DNA of 64,000 bases, from assembly GCF_000306785.1 (NCBI RefSeq), contig NC_017955.1:3472001-3536000 (forward strand), given 5' to 3'. Numbering within the stretch: the first letter of the stretch is position 1; each line of letters opens with the position of its first letter. Origin of the DNA: Modestobacter italicus. GTDB lineage: Bacteria > Actinomycetota > Actinomycetes > Mycobacteriales > Geodermatophilaceae. A model generated the notes under the pieces. It saw only the letters and a program-made list of their open reading frames with translations, was not told the origin of the DNA and ran no database searches. Positions 23,641-34,600 of this stretch are shown here, in pieces. The position numbers and the translations under genes are program-made.

Positions 23641-25656
23641 GTGGACACCGTCGTGACCGACCCCGTGGTCGGCCTCCTCCTCGAGGGGCGCTACCGCCTC
23701 GAGGAGCGGCTGGCGCGCGGCGGGATGTCGACCGTCTACGCCGCCACCGACCTGCGGCTGGACCGCACGGTCGCGGTGAAGGTGATGGCCGAGCACCTGG
23801 CCCACGACCCGGCGTTCGTCGACCGGTTCACCCGCGAGGCCCGGGCCACCGCGATGCTCAGCCACGTCAACGTGGTGTCGGTCAGCGACCAGGGCTCGGA
23901 CCAGGGCCTGGTCTTCCTGGTGATGGAGCTGGTCCGCGGCCGCACGCTGCGCGACCTGCTGCAGGCCCGCGGCCGGCTCACCGTCGGGGAGGCGTTCGCC
24001 GTCCTGGAGCCGGTGCTCGCCGGGCTGACCGCCGCCCACCGGGCCGGCATCGCGCACCGCGACGTCAAGCCGGAGAACGTGCTGATCTCCACCGACGGCC
24101 AGGTCAAGGTCGCCGACTTCGGGCTGGCCCGCGCCGTGGCCGGCACCGGGCAGACCAGCCACACCGGCGGGGTGCTGATCGGCACCGTCGCCTACCTCTC
24201 CCCCGAGCAGCTCGAGCGCGGCCGCAGCGACGCCCGCAGCGACGTCTACGCCGCCGGGATCATGTTCTACGAGCTGCTCACCGGCCACCCGCCCTACGCC
24301 GGGGACAGCGCGCTGGCCGTGGCCTACCAGCACGTGCACCACGACGTCCCGGCCCCGTCGTCCGAGGCGCCCGGGGTGCCGTGGCAGGTCGACGAGCTGG
24401 TCGCCCGCACGACCCGGCGCGACCCGGCGGCCCGGCCGCTGGACGCCGGGGCCTTCCTCGCCGAGCTCACCGACCTGCGCGCCGACCTGGGCCTGGCCCG
24501 GGTGCCGGTGCCCACCGGCCGCCCGGCCGACAACCCGACCCAGACGCTGCGGCCGACCAACCGGCCGACGGCCCCGCGCCCGCGGCACCCCAGCGCCCCT
24601 GGCGGCGCCCCGCGCACCGAGGTGCTCGGCGGCCGGGTCGACCGGGCCCGCGGCACCACCGTGCTGCCCGGCACCGGTGCCGGCCCGACCACCGCCGTCG
24701 GCAGTGCCCGCCCCGGCCTGCCGCCCCGCGGGCCGGCCGCGCGACCGGGCGTGCCCCCGCACATCCGCCGCCGCCGGGCCCGCTTCGCGCTCGCCCTCGT
24801 GCTGCTGCTGGCGATCACCATCGGCGCCATCGGCTGGTGGCTGGGCTCGGGCCGCTGGACCGACGTCCCGGACCTGGTCGGCCAGGACAAGGACACCGCG
24901 ATCGGCATGCTGCAGGAGGCCGGGCTCGACCCGGCCTTCGGCGAGGAGCAGTTCAGCGAGACCGTGGCCGAGGGCGAGGTCATCTCCGCCGACCCGGCCG
25001 GCGGCGGCGAGGCGATCCGCGGCACCGACGTGGAGATCGTCGTCTCCAGGGGCCCGGAGCGGTTCACCGTCTCCGCCGAGTTCACCGGCCAGCCCGCCGA
25101 CGACGTCCAGGCGCAGCTGCAGCAGCAGTTCCCCCAGCTGACCTTCCAGCAGACCCAGGAGACCAGCGAGGACGTCGGCGCGGGCAACGTGATCCGCTTC
25201 GACCCGCCGGCCGGCACGCAGCTGCAGGCCGGCGCCTCGGTCACGCTCGTGGTCTCCTCCGGCCGGGCGCCGGTCAAGGTGCCCAACGTGGTGGGCCAGG
25301 CCCCGGACGCCGCGCAGGACACCCTCGAGCAGCTCGGCTTCGTGGTGCAGCGGGACACCGGGCGCAGCGCGGAGGTCGGCACCGGCCAGGTCATGACCGT
25401 CAGCCCCGGCCCTGGCGACGCCCAGCCCTACGGCAGCACCGTCACCATCACCGTGTCCGAGGGCGTCCCGCAGGTCACCGTCCCCGACGTCGTCGGCAAG
25501 TCCGAGAAGGACGCCACCGCCGCGCTGAAGGCGGTCGGGCTCAAGGCCTCCTCGACGTCCTTCATCGCCGGTGACCGCGTCTTCCAGCAGAGCCCCAAGG
25601 CCGGCGAGACCGTCGACCAGGGCAGCACCGTCCGCATCCTGATCAGCTTCGGGTGA
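23641..25656 (+). CDS. transmembrane serine/threonine protein kinase with C-terminal PASTA repeats
   Basis: 671-residue PknB-type sensor kinase. The cytoplasmic kinase domain spans residues 13-285, with RGGMSTVY as the glycine loop, Lys47 in VAVKVM, HRDVKPEN at 139-146, DFG at 159-161 and SPEQ near 187. A Pro/Arg-rich linker leads to one transmembrane helix at about 381-402. About four PASTA units follow to the end, such as VPDLVGQ, VPNVVGQ and VPDVVGK, and these bind peptidoglycan fragments or lipid II in characterised relatives. It occupies the pknL position next to an Rv2175c homologue, although PknL of M. tuberculosis lacks PASTA repeats. Confidence 0.93.
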   Translation: MDTVVTDPVVGLLLEGRYRLEERLARGGMSTVYAATDLRLDRTVAVKVMAEHLAHDPAFVDRFTREARATAMLSHVNVVSVSDQGSDQGLVFLVMELVRGRTLRDLLQARGRLTVGEAFAVLEPVLAGLTAAHRAGIAHRDVKPENVLISTDGQVKVADFGLARAVAGTGQTSHTGGVLIGTVAYLSPEQLERGRSDARSDVYAAGIMFYELLTGHPPYAGDSALAVAYQHVHHDVPAPSSEAPGVPWQVDELVARTTRRDPAARPLDAGAFLAELTDLRADLGLARVPVPTGRPADNPTQTLRPTNRPTAPRPRHPSAPGGAPRTEVLGGRVDRARGTTVLPGTGAGPTTAVGSARPGLPPRGPAARPGVPPHIRRRRARFALALVLLLAITIGAIGWWLGSGRWTDVPDLVGQDKDTAIGMLQEAGLDPAFGEEQFSETVAEGEVISADPAGGGEAIRGTDVEIVVSRGPERFTVSAEFTGQPADDVQAQLQQQFPQLTFQQTQETSEDVGAGNVIRFDPPAGTQLQAGASVTLVVSSGRAPVKVPNVVGQAPDAAQDTLEQLGFVVQRDTGRSAEVGTGQVMTVSPGPGDAQPYGSTVTITVSEGVPQVTVPDVVGKSEKDATAALKAVGLKASSTSFIAGDRVFQQSPKAGETVDQGSTVRILISFG

Positions 25657-25666
25657 CCCTCTCCTC

Positions 25667-26548
25667 GTGACCTCCGGTACCACCGCGACGCCCGTCGGCG
25701 CGCACATCCAGATCAAGGGCGGCCTGGCGAAGGGCGGGCTGGCCTACACCGACGCGGTCGGCGCCCGCGCCGTCCAGGTGTTCGTCGGCAACCCGCGGGG
25801 CTGGCGGGCCAGCGCCGGGGACCCGGCCCAGGACGCCGCCTTCACCGCCGGCTGCGCCGAGCGCGGCGTGCCGTCCTTCGTCCACGCGCCGTTCCTGGTC
25901 AACGTCGGCTCGCCGAGCGCGGCGACCGTCGAGCAGTCGATCGCCACCATCCGGCACACCCTGGCCCGCGGCACCCAGCTGGGGGTCCGGGGTGTCGTGG
26001 TGCACGCCGGCTCGGCCGTCGGTGCCGACCGCTACGAGGCCGCGCTGGCCCAGCTGCACGAGCAGCTGCTGCCGGTGCTCGACGAGCTCCCCGAGGGCGC
26101 ACCCCGGCTGCTCATCGAGCCCACCGCCGGCGGCGGGCGGTCGCTGGCGGCCACCGTCGAGGACCTCGGCCCGTACCTGGCGGCGCTGGAGGACCACCCG
26201 GCGGTCGGCGTCTGCTTCGACACCTGCCACGCCTGGGCCGCCGGGCACGACTTCTCCGAGCCGGGCGGGATGACGGCGACGCTGGACGCCCTGGTGGCCA
26301 CCGTGGGTGCCGGCCGCCTCGGCCTGGTGCACGCCAACGACTCGCTCGACGCCTGCGGCTCCACCCGCGACCGGCACACCACGATCGGCGCCGGCTCGAT
26401 CGGGACTGCCCCGTTCGCCGAGCTGCTCGCCCACCCGGAGGTCGCCGGGGTGCCGGTCGTGGTGGAGACCCCCAGCCAGGACGACGGCCACGCCAAGGAC
26501 ATCGCGCTGCTGTGCGCCCTGCGCGACGCCGCCCTGCTCCCCGCCTGA
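25667..26548 (+). CDS. nfo: deoxyribonuclease IV (apurinic/apyrimidinic endonuclease)
   Basis: 293-residue TIM-barrel enzyme cutting DNA 5' to abasic sites in base excision repair. Putative zinc ligands lie in VVHAGSAVG, LIEPTAGGG, FDTCHAWAAGHD, LVHANDS, DRHTTIGAGSIG and VVETPS, in the order of the AP endonuclease family 2. The GTG at 25667 lies 11 bases after the kinase stop, with only a weak purine stretch upstream, so it is likely read through from the kinase gene. Confidence 0.9.
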   Translation: MTSGTTATPVGAHIQIKGGLAKGGLAYTDAVGARAVQVFVGNPRGWRASAGDPAQDAAFTAGCAERGVPSFVHAPFLVNVGSPSAATVEQSIATIRHTLARGTQLGVRGVVVHAGSAVGADRYEAALAQLHEQLLPVLDELPEGAPRLLIEPTAGGGRSLAATVEDLGPYLAALEDHPAVGVCFDTCHAWAAGHDFSEPGGMTATLDALVATVGAGRLGLVHANDSLDACGSTRDRHTTIGAGSIGTAPFAELLAHPEVAGVPVVVETPSQDDGHAKDIALLCALRDAALLPA

Positions 26549-26551
26549 GCT

Positions 26552-26568
26552 CCCCGGCGCTGCCGGGG
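26552..26568. terminator. hairpin after nfo
   Basis: CCCCGGC and GCCGGGG pair around GCT just after the nfo stop. The rest of the 122-bp gap to the convergent threonine aldolase gene shows no gene. Confidence 0.6.
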
Positions 26569-26670
26569 TCGGTCGCGGGGGTCGGAGACTCCCCGTCCGG
26601 GACCGGCCCAGCGGCTCAGCTCACTCCGGGGACGGCTCCTGGCCGCGGTGCGGCCCGGAGGGTCGCCATG

Positions 26671-27716
26671 TCACAGCTCGGCGATGACCTGGCTGACGAC
26701 CTTGGCGGCGTGCTCGATGCCGGCGCGGTCGACGTCGAGGTGGGTGACCAGCCGGATCCGGTCGGCGCTGACCTGGCCGACCAGCACGCCCTGCGCCTTG
26801 GCCGCCTCGGCGACGGCGGGGGCGGGCACGCCCTGGACGACGACCATGTTGGTCTCCACGGTGGCCGGGTCGACGCCGAGCCGCTCGGCCAGCAGCCGGG
26901 CGTGCTCGTGGTCCTCGGCCAGCCGCTCGACGTGGTGGTCGAGCGCGTGCAGCCCAGCGGCGGCCAGCACGCCGACCTGGCGCATCCCGCCGCCGAGGCG
27001 CTTGCGCCACAGCCGGCCGGCGGCGATCCGCTCGGCACTGGCCACCAGCACCGAGCCGATCGGTGCGCCCAGCCCCTTGGACAGGCAGACCGACGCGGTG
27101 TCGGCCAGCTGCCCGTACGTCGACAGCGGGACGCCGCTGGCCACGGACGCGTTGAACACCCGCGCGCCGTCCAGGTGCACGTTGACCCCGGCCCCGCGGG
27201 ACCAGTCGAACAGCCGCTGCAGCTCGGCGAGGGGCTGCACCAGCCCACCGCCGCGGTTGTGCGAGTTCTCCACGGCGACCGCGGCCGTCGCGGTCAGGTG
27301 CCAGTCGCCGTGCGGGCGCACCTGGGCGATGAGCTGGTCGGCCGACAGCCGCCCGCCCGCGGACACCACGGTGCGGGAGGACAACCCGAACAGCGCGGCC
27401 GCGGCGCCCATCTCGTAGGTGAGGATGTGCGCGTCGGCGTCCCCGAGCACCTCCTGGCCGGGCTCGCAGACCAGCCGCAGGCCGATCTGGTTGCCCATGG
27501 TCCCGGACGGGACGAACAGCGCGGCCTCGTGCCCGAACAGCTCGGCGACCCGCTCCTCGAGCGCGTTGACCGTCGGGTCCTCGCGGTAGACGTCGTCACC
27601 GACCTCGGCCTCGGCCATGGCCCGCCGCATCGCGGGGGTCGGCCGGGTGAGGGTGTCCGAGCGGAGGTCGACGGCGCCGCTGCTGGCAGCAGGGCCGTCG
27701 GTGTTGATCCCGTACA

Positions 27717-27717
<1 letters not shown>
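26671..27717 (-). CDS. ltaE: low-specificity L-threonine aldolase
   Basis: 348-residue PLP enzyme of the beta-eliminating lyase fold that cleaves threonine or allo-threonine to glycine and acetaldehyde. [12 protein letters not shown] opens the domain, [10 protein letters not shown] and [10 protein letters not shown] follow, and the PLP lysine lies in [12 protein letters not shown] near residue 196. The ATG at 27717 overlaps the aroG stop by one base (TGATG), so it is translationally coupled to DAHP synthase. That pairing has no obvious pathway logic. Confidence 0.9.
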
Positions 27718-29066
<1,349 letters not shown>

Positions 29067-29133
29067 CGGCGCTCAGGCCCCGTCCCGAGGCTCGGCCCGA
29101 GCCTGCGAGGGCTGAGGAGGACGGGGTCCTTCA

Positions 29134-30159
29134 TCAGCCGAAGAAGACCTCCGCCTCGGCGTAGCGCTCCAGCGGCACCAGCTTGAGCTGGGCGATGGCC
29201 TCGGCCAGCGGCACCTGGACGATGTCGGTACCGCGCAGCGCCACCATCACCCCCGACGCGCCCTCGTGCACGGCCCGGACCGCGGCCAGCCCGAACCGGG
29301 TGGCCAGCACCCGGTCGAAGGGCGTGGGCGTCCCGCCCCGCTGGACGTGCCCGAGCACCACCGCCCGCGACTCCCGGCCGGTGCGCTCCTCGATCACCCG
29401 CGCCAGCGCCTCCCCGATGCCGCCCAGCCGCTCGTGGCCGAAGGCGTCCCGCTGCCCGCTCGTCGTGGTGAGGTGCCCGTCGGCGGGGACGGCGCCCTCG
29501 GAGACGACGACGATCGGGCTGAAGCCGGAGTCGAACCGGTGCTGGCAGTGCTTGACGACGGCGTCGACGTCGAAAGGCCGCTCGGGGACGAGCACGACCG
29601 TCGCCCCACCGGACATGCCGGCGTGCAGCGCGATCCACCCGGCGTGCCGGCCCATGACCTCCACGACCAGCGCCCGGTGGTGGCTGTCGCCGGTGGTGTG
29701 CAGCCGGTCGATCGCCTCCGATGCGACGCCGACGGCGGTGTCGAAGCCGAACGTGTAGTCGGTGGCGTCCAGGTCGTTGTCGATGGTCTTGGGCACCCCG
29801 ACGCAGCGGACCCCCGCGGCGGCGAGCCGGTTGGCCACGCCCAGGGTGTCCTCCCCGCCCACCGGGACGAGCGCGTCGATGTCCAGCCGCTCCAGGGTCG
29901 CCAGCAGCCGCTCCGGGCCGCCCTCGACCGCGTAGGGGTTGGTCCGCGAGGTGCCGAGCACCGTGCCGCCGCGCGGCAGCAGCCCCCGGGTCGCGGCGAC
30001 GTCCAGCGCCACGACGTCCCCGTCGAGGACGCCGCGCCAGCCGTCCCGGAAGCCGACCACCTCGTCGCCGTACTCGGTGATGCCGGCCCGGACGACGGCG
30101 CGGATCACCGCGTTCAGGCCGGGGCAGTCGCCGCCGCCGGTCAGGATGCCGATGCGCAC
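29134..30159 (-). CDS. pfkA: 6-phosphofructokinase with pyrophosphate-type signature residues
   Basis: 341-residue glycolytic kinase. [16 protein letters not shown] opens the fold, GGEDTLG occupies residues 101-107, and PKTIDNDL follows at 123-130, then GFDTAVG and MGRHAGW. In E. coli ATP-PFK positions 104 and 124 are Gly. Here they are Asp104 and Lys124, the combination characteristic of PPi-dependent enzymes such as that of Amycolatopsis methanolica. I therefore predict a pyrophosphate donor and reversible action. GTG 30159 has a GGAGG site five bases upstream. Confidence 0.9.
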   Translation of the reverse strand: MRIGILTGGGDCPGLNAVIRAVVRAGITEYGDEVVGFRDGWRGVLDGDVVALDVAATRGLLPRGGTVLGTSRTNPYAVEGGPERLLATLERLDIDALVPVGGEDTLGVANRLAAAGVRCVGVPKTIDNDLDATDYTFGFDTAVGVASEAIDRLHTTGDSHHRALVVEVMGRHAGWIALHAGMSGGATVVLVPERPFDVDAVVKHCQHRFDSGFSPIVVVSEGAVPADGHLTTTSGQRDAFGHERLGGIGEALARVIEERTGRESRAVVLGHVQRGGTPTPFDRVLATRFGLAAVRAVHEGASGVMVALRGTDIVQVPLAEAIAQLKLVPLERYAEAEVFFG

Positions 30160-30191
30160 GTGCGCCTCCGAGGGCCCGTGGTGCCTGGTGA

Positions 30192-30360
30192 GGGGGCACA
30201 TGTTGCCGCACCGGCGGCCCGCGCGGCAGTGGGCGCGACCCCGCGCGCGGAGGCACGCAGCCGTGCCGCGGAGGAGACCCCCGTCCCATTCCGGCCGGTC
30301 CGGTACCGGAGACCGCCGGGGCTGCCGATGCCCAGCCCGGCGGGACACCTCCCGCCGGGG
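30192..30360 (+). promoter_or_regulatory. possible c-di-GMP-I-like aptamer with a terminator-like hairpin
   Basis: The MCP leader holds an ACGCA block (30255-30259) near GCC, a 3' block CGCCGGGGCTGCCGATGCC (30313-30331) like the GEMM ending, and a possible closing stem GGGCA/TGCCC. A perfect 9-bp hairpin (30336-30344 with 30351-30359) follows, just before the ribosome binding site. No GAAA tetraloop is visible, so this is a tentative call. Confidence 0.25.
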
Positions 30361-30378
30361 CCAGACGGAGGAGCACCG

Positions 30379-32496
30379 GTGCGTCGCGGGATCAGGACCA
30401 AGGTGGTGGCGCTGGCGGTGGCCAGCGTCGCCGTCACCGGCGCGGCCATGGTCGGGGTGAGCGCCTGGCAGAGCGGGCGGTTCGCCGACGACGCCCGGGC
30501 CTCGGTCGAGGAGATGGTCGACGGCAGCATCCGGCAGACCGCCGACGGGGTGTACGACGTCGTCTCGACCCAGGGCGACTCCACCGCCGCGGTGGTCGAC
30601 AGCGACCTGCAGGTCGCCGGCTACGTGCTCGAGCAGTCCGGTGGGCTCGGCCTGGGCCCGGCCACCCGGGACACCGTGACCTGGGACGCGAAGAACCAGG
30701 TGACCGGCGAGGTCACCACGGTCGCGCTCCCCCGCGTGCAGGTCGGGGACACCTGGCTGGGCCAGAACGCCGACGTCGCGACGCCCACCCCCGTGGTCGA
30801 CCAGGTGCAGTCCCTGGTCGGCGGCACCGCGACGGTCTTCCAGCGGATGGACGACGCCGGCGACATGCTGCGGGTCGCCACCAACGTGGTCAGCGCGACC
30901 GGCAGCCGGGCCATCGGCACCTACATCCCGGCCGTCGCCGCGGACGGCACGGCCAACCCCGTCCTCGCCGCCGTGCTCGCCGGCCAGACCTACCGGGGGA
31001 CGGCGTTCGTCGTCGACTCCTGGTACGTGACCGCCTACGAGCCGCTGTTCGACGCCGGCGGCCGGGTCATCGGCATGCTCTACGTCGGCGTCGAGCAGGA
31101 GTCGCTGCCGACGCTGCGGCAGAGCGTGCAGGAGACCTCGGTCGGCGAGCACGGCAGCGTCTCCGTGCTCGGCGCCACCGGCGACCGCGCCGGCACCGTG
31201 CTCATCAGCCGGGACGGCTCGACCGACGGCACCAGCCTGCTGGACGCGACGGACGCCGACGGGACCGCCTACGTCCAGCAGATCGTGGCCGCCGCCCGGG
31301 GACTGGAGGACGGCGCCCAGGCCACGATCCGCTACCGCGACGCCGCGACCGGCCCGCACACCGTCCAGGTCGCCTACTACCGGCCGTGGGACTGGGTCAT
31401 CGCCGTCGACGCCCGGGACAGCGACTTCGCCGGCCCGGTCACCCGGATCGACGAGGGCCGCTCGGCGATGGCCACCGCGCTGGTCGTCGCCGCGCTGCTG
31501 GTCGCGGTCGCCGGCTTCGGGCTCGCCTGGGCGCTCGGCCGCCGGCTCACCGCACCGCTGGAGCAGCTGCGCTCCCGGATGGCCGAGATCGCCGACGGCG
31601 GCGGCGACCTGACCCAGCGCGTGGACGACTCCGCGCGCGACGAGGTCGGCGAGCTCGCCACGGCGTTCAACCGGTTCGTGGACAAGGTGGCCGGCACCAT
31701 CCGCGACATCGGCGCCAGCGCCGGGTCGCTGGCGGTCTCGGCCGCCGGCGTGGCCCGGGTGGCCGACGGGCTCAGCGAGCGGGCCGCACGCAGCCGCGAC
31801 CAGGCCCGGCACGCCCACCAGGCGGCCGCGGACATCAGCTCCGGGGTCACCTCCGCGGCCGCCGGCGCCGAGGAGATGGGCGCGGCGATCCGGGAGATCG
31901 CGCGCAGCGCCGGCGACGCCAGCCACGTCGGTCAGGGTGCGGTGGACCTGGCCGGGCGCACCGAGTCCGCGATCGCCGCGCTGGGCACCAGCTCCGCCCG
32001 GATCAGCGACGTGGTCGCGGTCATCTCCGCGGTGGCCGAGCAGACCAACCTGCTCGCGCTCAACGCCACGATCGAGGCGGCCCGGGCCGGGGAGGCCGGC
32101 AAGGGATTCGCGGTCGTCGCCACCGAGGTCAAGGAGCTCGCCCAGGAGGCGTCGCGGGCCAGCGAGGAGATCCACCAGCGGGTGCAGTCGATCCAGGCCG
32201 ACACCGGCGCCGCGGTCGGCTCGATCAGCCAGATCGTGGGGGTCATCCGGGAGATGAACGACCACCAGACCACCATCGCCAGCGCGGTCGAGGAGCAGAC
32301 GGCGGTGACGGCCGAGCTCTCCCGCAGCGTGAGCTCGGTGGCCGACGGCGCGACCGCGGTCACCGCGACGATGGACGACGTCACGACCGACGCCGACCGG
32401 ACCGCCGCCGACGTCGACGCCGCACGCGCCGCCGCCCGGGAGCTGGACCGCCTGTCGGGTGAGCTCACCCGCCTGATCGCCGTCTTCACCGTCTGA
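30379..32496 (+). CDS. methyl-accepting chemotaxis protein with double Cache-type sensor
   Basis: 705-residue chemoreceptor. A first transmembrane helix lies at about residues 7-27. A long periplasmic-side region of Cache_3/Cache_2 fusion type runs to about 365, with [16 protein letters not shown] near its end. The second transmembrane helix is at 366-388, followed by a HAMP domain to about 441. The signalling hairpin has its conserved tip [19 protein letters not shown] near 554. No CheR/CheB C-terminal tether pentapeptide is visible. It implies a motile cell. GTG 30379 has GGAGGAG five bases upstream. Its stop is part of a terminator hairpin. Confidence 0.92.
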   Translation: MRRGIRTKVVALAVASVAVTGAAMVGVSAWQSGRFADDARASVEEMVDGSIRQTADGVYDVVSTQGDSTAAVVDSDLQVAGYVLEQSGGLGLGPATRDTVTWDAKNQVTGEVTTVALPRVQVGDTWLGQNADVATPTPVVDQVQSLVGGTATVFQRMDDAGDMLRVATNVVSATGSRAIGTYIPAVAADGTANPVLAAVLAGQTYRGTAFVVDSWYVTAYEPLFDAGGRVIGMLYVGVEQESLPTLRQSVQETSVGEHGSVSVLGATGDRAGTVLISRDGSTDGTSLLDATDADGTAYVQQIVAAARGLEDGAQATIRYRDAATGPHTVQVAYYRPWDWVIAVDARDSDFAGPVTRIDEGRSAMATALVVAALLVAVAGFGLAWALGRRLTAPLEQLRSRMAEIADGGGDLTQRVDDSARDEVGELATAFNRFVDKVAGTIRDIGASAGSLAVSAAGVARVADGLSERAARSRDQARHAHQAAADISSGVTSAAAGAEEMGAAIREIARSAGDASHVGQGAVDLAGRTESAIAALGTSSARISDVVAVISAVAEQTNLLALNATIEAARAGEAGKGFAVVATEVKELAQEASRASEEIHQRVQSIQADTGAAVGSISQIVGVIREMNDHQTTIASAVEEQTAVTAELSRSVSSVADGATAVTATMDDVTTDADRTAADVDAARAAARELDRLSGELTRLIAVFTV

Positions 32497-32541
32497 GTGG
32501 AGTGCCACGGGCGCGTTCTCCGCGCCCTGGCACTCCGCTCA
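32494..32541. terminator. bidirectional hairpin containing both stop codons (GAGTGGAGT family)
   Basis: Bases 32494-32515 pair with 32521-32541 around a TTCTC loop, with one wobble and one bulge. The TGA of the chemoreceptor and the TGA of the exoribonuclease are the two ends of the stem. It resembles the hairpin at 41438-41484. Confidence 0.8.
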
Positions 32542-33030
32542 GCCGCGGGCGGCCTCCATCAGCTTCCAGCGGGCCAGGTTGTAGCGGGCGTCGACCAGCG
32601 CGTCGTGGGTGCCGGGCGGCTTGGGCGGGAAGTCCGGCCGGCCGACGTCCTCCCACCGCTGCCGCAGCTCCCGGGTGAACCGCGGGATCGACCGCGGCAG
32701 CGTCGGCATCGGGCCCCACAGCTGGGCCAGCGCGACGTGGTCGTACGCGGCGAACCAGGCCCACAGCTCGATCTCCTCCCCGGGCGCGGTGAGGAACGAC
32801 AGCAGGTCCTCCCTGATCCGCTGCCGGCTGCGCCACGCCTTGTCCGCGGGCGGCGGCAGCTGGTCCAGCACGTTGCGGCGCACCCAGGGGATGGCCCGGT
32901 CGGGGTCGAACTCGGTGCTGACGGCGTAGAACTCCCGGCCGGTCTCGTCGACGACGCCGATCGAGACCAGGTCGATCGTCGTGCCGTCCTCGATGAACTC
33001 GGTGTCGTAGAAGTAGCGCCGCACACTCAC
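32539..33030 (-). CDS. 3'-5' exoribonuclease, Rv2179c family
   Basis: 163-residue DEDD-fold RNase. RYFYDTEFIEDG carries the first acidic residues, ELWAWFAAYDHVALAQLWGP the central Asp, and THDALVDARYNL the last Asp, all as in Rv2179c, which trims 3' overhangs of RNA. GTG 33030 overlaps the stop of the upstream membrane protein. A second in-frame GTG at 33024 corresponds to the mycobacterial start. Position and neighbours match M. tuberculosis. Confidence 0.88.
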   Translation of the reverse strand: MSVRRYFYDTEFIEDGTTIDLVSIGVVDETGREFYAVSTEFDPDRAIPWVRRNVLDQLPPPADKAWRSRQRIREDLLSFLTAPGEEIELWAWFAAYDHVALAQLWGPMPTLPRSIPRFTRELRQRWEDVGRPDFPPKPPGTHDALVDARYNLARWKLMEAARG

Positions 33031-33542
33031 CGGGACACCGTAGGCAGCGGCGCCGAGGCGCCGGCAGCCCGGTCCAGGTGCGCGAGCAGCAGCCACGCCC
33101 GGGCGGTGCCGGAGAACACCAGCGCCACGCTGAGCCCGGCGACCACGTGGGCCGCCCAGTCCGCCGTGCTGCAGGCGAACGCGAGGAGCGACAGGCAGAC
33201 CGCCGCCGACAGCGGCAGGCCCCACTGCACCTGGCGGTCGTCGAAGGTGTCCGCGGTGTCGTCGTGCCGCAGGTAGGTGGCCACGTGCGCGACCAGACCG
33301 CACACCACCAGCCCGCCGGCGACCAGGAACCCGATCCGCCAGGACGCGCCGGGCATGAGCGCGACCAGGCCGCCCAGCAGCGGGACGAGCAGCTCCCCGA
33401 CGGCGGACGCGGCGGCGGCCTCCTTCAGGCTCGCGCCGCGCCACCGGCGGGCGGTCAGCTGCAGGACCGCGAGCAGCACGGCGGAGGCGACGACCGCCAC
33501 GACGGTCAGCGCCTGCAGGAACGCCTGCCACTCAGCACCCAC
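33027..33542 (-). CDS. hypothetical membrane protein
   Basis: 171-residue protein with about four transmembrane helices separated by short loops, including a soluble stretch RHDDTADTFDDRQVQ between helices. I do not recognise a family. It is translationally coupled to the downstream exoribonuclease gene (GTGA overlap), which may reflect transcription only. Its own start has no strong ribosome binding site. Confidence 0.65.
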   Translation of the reverse strand: MGAEWQAFLQALTVVAVVASAVLLAVLQLTARRWRGASLKEAAAASAVGELLVPLLGGLVALMPGASWRIGFLVAGGLVVCGLVAHVATYLRHDDTADTFDDRQVQWGLPLSAAVCLSLLAFACSTADWAAHVVAGLSVALVFSGTARAWLLLAHLDRAAGASAPLPTVSR

Positions 33543-33626
33543 GGAGGACTCCCCGGCGTCGGCGGGACACCTCGCGAGGATGCCGGGACGCGGGTGATCT
33601 GGCGAGACCGCCCGGCGCGGAGGGGG

Positions 33627-34406
33627 TCAGCCGGCCAGGGAGTCCGGCAGCCGGTCCACCTCGTGCGCGGGCGGCTGCAGCCGGCTGACCGCCTCCGTGG
33701 CGCTCACCCCGGTGGTGTCCATCGACTTCTTGACCTTGGCGCCGTAGACGTCGACGTACTCCTGGCCGGAGAGCTCCATGATCTCGTACATCACCTCGTC
33801 GGTGATCGAGCGCTCGACGAACCGGTCGCCGGACAGCCCGGCGTAGCGGGAGAAGTCCAGCGGCTCGCCGAAGCGCACCACGACCCGGACCAGGTGCTTG
33901 CCCAACCGCCGCCCCAGCGCCCCCGGCAGCGGGACCCGGCGGGGCTCGTACAGCATCGCGACCGGGACGACGGGGGCGCCGGTCTCCAGGGTCATCCGGG
34001 CGATCCCGGTCTTGCCGCGGAACAGGCGGCCGTCCGGGGAGCGGGTGCCCTCGGGGTAGATGCCCAGCAGCTTGCCCTGGGTGAGGATGCGGATGCCGGT
34101 GCGGATGGCGTCCTCGGCGGCCGAGGCGTTGGTCCGGTCGATCGGCACCTGGCCGCTGCCCCCGAAGAACACCCGCTGCGCGACGCCCTTGGGCCCGGTG
34201 CCGGTGAAGTACTCGGCCTTGGCCAGGAAGGTGACCCGGCGGCGCAGCGACAGCGGCATGAACACCCAGTCGGCCGCGGACAGGTGGTTGCTGGCGATGA
34301 TGGCCGCGCCCCTCGCCGGCACGTGGCCCATCCCCTCCACACGGGGCCGGAACACGAGCTTGGCGACCGGACCGACGGCCACGTACTTGAGGAACCAGTA
34401 GAACAA
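33627..34406 (-). CDS. lysophospholipid acyltransferase (1-acyl-glycerol-3-phosphate acyltransferase type)
   Basis: 259-residue membrane-associated acyltransferase of the PlsC family, acylating lysophosphatidic acid or a related lipid. Block I is SNHLSAADW (HX4D) near residue 39, block III is YPEGTRSPDGRLFRGKTG near 116, and block IV is APVVPVAM. It matches the position of Rv2182c in the mycobacterial order. The start is TTG 34406, supported by GGGAGG just upstream. On the minus strand a TAGTCT hexamer lies further upstream as a possible -10 box. Confidence 0.87.
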   Translation of the reverse strand: MFYWFLKYVAVGPVAKLVFRPRVEGMGHVPARGAAIIASNHLSAADWVFMPLSLRRRVTFLAKAEYFTGTGPKGVAQRVFFGGSGQVPIDRTNASAAEDAIRTGIRILTQGKLLGIYPEGTRSPDGRLFRGKTGIARMTLETGAPVVPVAMLYEPRRVPLPGALGRRLGKHLVRVVVRFGEPLDFSRYAGLSGDRFVERSITDEVMYEIMELSGQEYVDVYGAKVKKSMDTTGVSATEAVSRLQPPAHEVDRLPDSLAG

Positions 34407-34513
34407 CGCGCCTCCCTCAGGGACTGTCAGACTAGAGAGGCGCAGGACACCTCGACAATCGCAGCCCTCCCCGCACCTCCCGCTCCCCCTGATGACGCCC
34501 CGGAGGACCCGTC

Positions 34514-34600
34514 ATGACGCAGGTCACGCCGCTGCCGGTCCCGGCCGTCGGGTCGGTCCCGGGGCTCCGGGCGACGGCGACCGCAGCGGGGCCCGCGTGA
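34514..34600 (+). CDS. possible 28-residue leader peptide coupled to the next gene
   Basis: The ATG at 34514 is preceded by GGAGG (34502-34506) seven bases away. It opens a 28-codon frame (begins MTQVTPLPVP) whose TGA overlaps the GTG of the downstream membrane protein. The downstream gene has no ribosome binding site of its own, so this short frame may serve to load ribosomes by coupling. No homology was recognised. Confidence 0.45.
   Translation: MTQVTPLPVPAVGSVPGLRATATAAGPA

Noticed and set aside
23056-25716. 886-residue minus-strand frame across the PASTA kinase
   Set aside because: It is a shadow frame of the kinase gene, low complexity and without motifs.
29134-32508. 1124-residue minus-strand frame that joins the phosphofructokinase with the antisense of the chemoreceptor
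   Set aside because: Only the part from 30159 downward encodes a recognisable protein. The rest mirrors the chemoreceptor gene in antisense.
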